This document shows, one piece after another, positions 63,145 through 64,000 of a stretch of DNA of 64,000 nt. The notes below the pieces were generated by a model that did no database searches, was not told the origin of the DNA, and saw only the letters and a list, made by a program, of their open reading frames with translations. Numbering within the stretch: the first letter of the stretch is position 1; every line of letters starts with the position of its first letter. The stretch is from positions 1-64,000 of the forward strand of contig JAFVAQ010000012.1 of NCBI GenBank assembly GCA_017480495.1, written 5' to 3'. Origin of the DNA: Eubacterium sp. Its GTDB lineage: Bacteria; Bacillota; Clostridia; Lachnospirales; Lachnospiraceae. The translations under genes and the position numbers were made by a program.

Positions 63145-63747
63145 TCAGCAGAATAATTCTTTTATTTTTCCTATGATAGTTATATCTGCCGGAAGCCAAT
63201 CAACTGAATCAATCGTTTCCTTAGTCAGCCACTTTGCAGCTTCATGTTCCTTGAGAACCAAATTGCCCTCCATAATACTGCAAAGAAAACAGTCCATTGA
63301 TAAATGAAACTCTGGATAATCATATTCGATAGTATCGACATACTTCTCAACTTTAATTACTGTATCCAGTTCTTCTTTTATTTCTCTGACTATAGCCTCT
63401 TCGGGAGTCTCGCCTTCCTCGATCTTCCCTCCTGGAAACTCCCATCCATCTTTTAAGTCTCCGTATCCTCGCTGAGTAGCAAAAATCGACTTTTGTATTC
63501 CAGTAGTTGCACCGATGTCCCTTTCAGCCATTATGATAGCTCCAACAACACGAACAGCTTTGAGATAGCTTCCATCTTCTCGAATCCAAATGTATTTGCC
63601 CTCTTTTATTTCCTGTTCAGCAATCCATTTTTCAGTAACCTCAAGTTTGTTACCATCTTCAAAAACGAGAACAGCATGAGGACCATCGCTATGCTCTTCA
63701 CAACCAAAATCTGCTTCTCTTATATCATTAATCTTGTGTAAACTCAT
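63145..63747 (-). CDS. NUDIX hydrolase with N-terminal extension
   Basis: About 200 aa from ATG 63747 (GGAG 7 nt upstream). The Nudix box GGKIEEGETPEEAIVREIKEEL is complete. It is the MutT-like (8-oxo-dGTP or CTP) pyrophosphatase type by the following LDTVIKVEKYVDTIEYDYPEF. The N-terminal ~65 residues are a separate module (HKINDIREADFGCEEHS) often seen with this type. Cleans nucleoside triphosphates; the substrate is not fixed. Confidence 0.88.
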   Translation of the reverse strand: MSLHKINDIREADFGCEEHSDGPHAVLVFEDGNKLEVTEKWIAEQEIKEGKYIWIREDGSYLKAVRVVGAIIMAERDIGATTGIQKSIFATQRGYGDLKDGWEFPGGKIEEGETPEEAIVREIKEELDTVIKVEKYVDTIEYDYPEFHLSMDCFLCSIMEGNLVLKEHEAAKWLTKETIDSVDWLPADITIIGKIKELFC

Positions 63748-63851
63748 CTTCTGTCTCCATGTATTAATTAAACTATTCTTTACTAAGCCTTTGTCATCCC
63801 TCAGTCTTCTGATATAATGCTTCAATTACTATAATGTTGGAAGAGCAACCA

Positions 63852-64000
63852 TCAACTGATGGTAGAATCTGCTCTGGCATACATAGTTTTCCTACCAGCG
63901 CCAATTCTGACAAGCGTTCCATCCTCAACAAGTTTCTTCAAAGCTGACTCTACAGATGAACTTCCCAAACTTGGGCATCCCATAAGAACTTCCTGCTTAG
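63852..64000 (-). CDS. winged-helix C-terminus of a protein cut by the window edge (probably Fic-family)
   Basis: The last 49 codons: KQEVLMGCPSLGSSSVESAL, then KKLVEDGTLVRIGAGRKTMY and the stop TGA at 63852. A winged-helix DNA-binding tail like that of Fic proteins or transcription regulators. The start lies outside the window, so no function is assigned. Confidence 0.55.
   Translation of the reverse strand, partial: KQEVLMGCPSLGSSSVESALKKLVEDGTLVRIGAGRKTMYARADSTIS

Overview
The window looks like the chromosome of a low-GC, Gram-positive, plant-fibre-degrading anaerobe of the Lachnospiraceae (Butyrivibrio / Pseudobutyrivibrio type). This is inferred from the AGGAGG ribosome binding sites, an LPXTG surface protein, Firmicutes-type Tad pilus genes, GH9 and GH26 glycoside hydrolases, an acyl-CoA:CoA transferase, and a Tn4451-type large serine recombinase with TnpW. 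No 16S gene is present, so the genus is a guess.

Layout. (1) 186-400: two tRNA-Ser genes (anticodons GGA and UGA) on the minus strand behind a near-consensus promoter. (2) 694-7995: a tight four-gene minus-strand operon. Its genes are a fucosyltransferase-like protein, a STAS domain fused to an APH-like kinase, a MATE exporter fused to an RsbW/SpoIIAB-like ATPase domain, and an adenylation-carrier-condensation-like synthetase. Both halves of a partner-switching pair are fused to working parts of what looks like a biosynthesis/export operon. This is my best candidate for an undescribed system. (3) 8230-12887: a SymE-type toxin whose SD lies partly in a hairpin, then a set of GNAT acetyltransferases, a HAD phosphatase and a nitrilase-fold hydrolase. 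(4) About 13000-22510: an integrative element. It carries a DUF1016/PDDEXK nuclease, a zinc-finger protein, an excisionase-like HTH protein, a frameshifted primase/D5 helicase, a palindrome- and iteron-rich segment, two zinc-ribbon proteins, a lone HK97-type capsid protein, TnpW and a TnpX-type recombinase. A HigBA-type toxin-antitoxin pair follows. The element ends (att sites) could not be located.

(5) 23280-36673: a Tad (Flp) pilus operon read leftward (TadZ, CpaF/TadA, TadB, TadC, Flp, DUF5702 protein, two TadE-like pseudopilins, FHA protein). It ends in a sortase-anchored subtilisin-like protease carrying Cna-B/VaFE-type repeats. (6) 37116-38888: a hybrid histidine kinase with its own strong promoter. 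(7) 38970-44748: a likely operon of a eukaryotic-type HisA, a GH9 lipoprotein and a YfhO membrane protein. A divergent cytoplasmic GH26 enzyme follows.

(8) 45938-53841: an AAA+ ATPase, a cyclase-family hydrolase, a CoA-transferase, DUF3137 and LemA proteins, a HAD phosphatase and a DUF5104-like lipoprotein. (9) 53906-63052: an anion permease, an ABC-F ATPase, and a MacB/FtsX-type ABC transporter with a CARDB-like surface protein. The adjacent two-component system has a histidine kinase gene broken by a one-base frameshift. (10) 63145-64000: a NUDIX hydrolase and the 3' end of a winged-helix (probably Fic-family) protein.

Two single-base frameshifts (about 16784 and 61232) interrupt otherwise well-conserved genes. 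They could be real lesions or sequencing errors.
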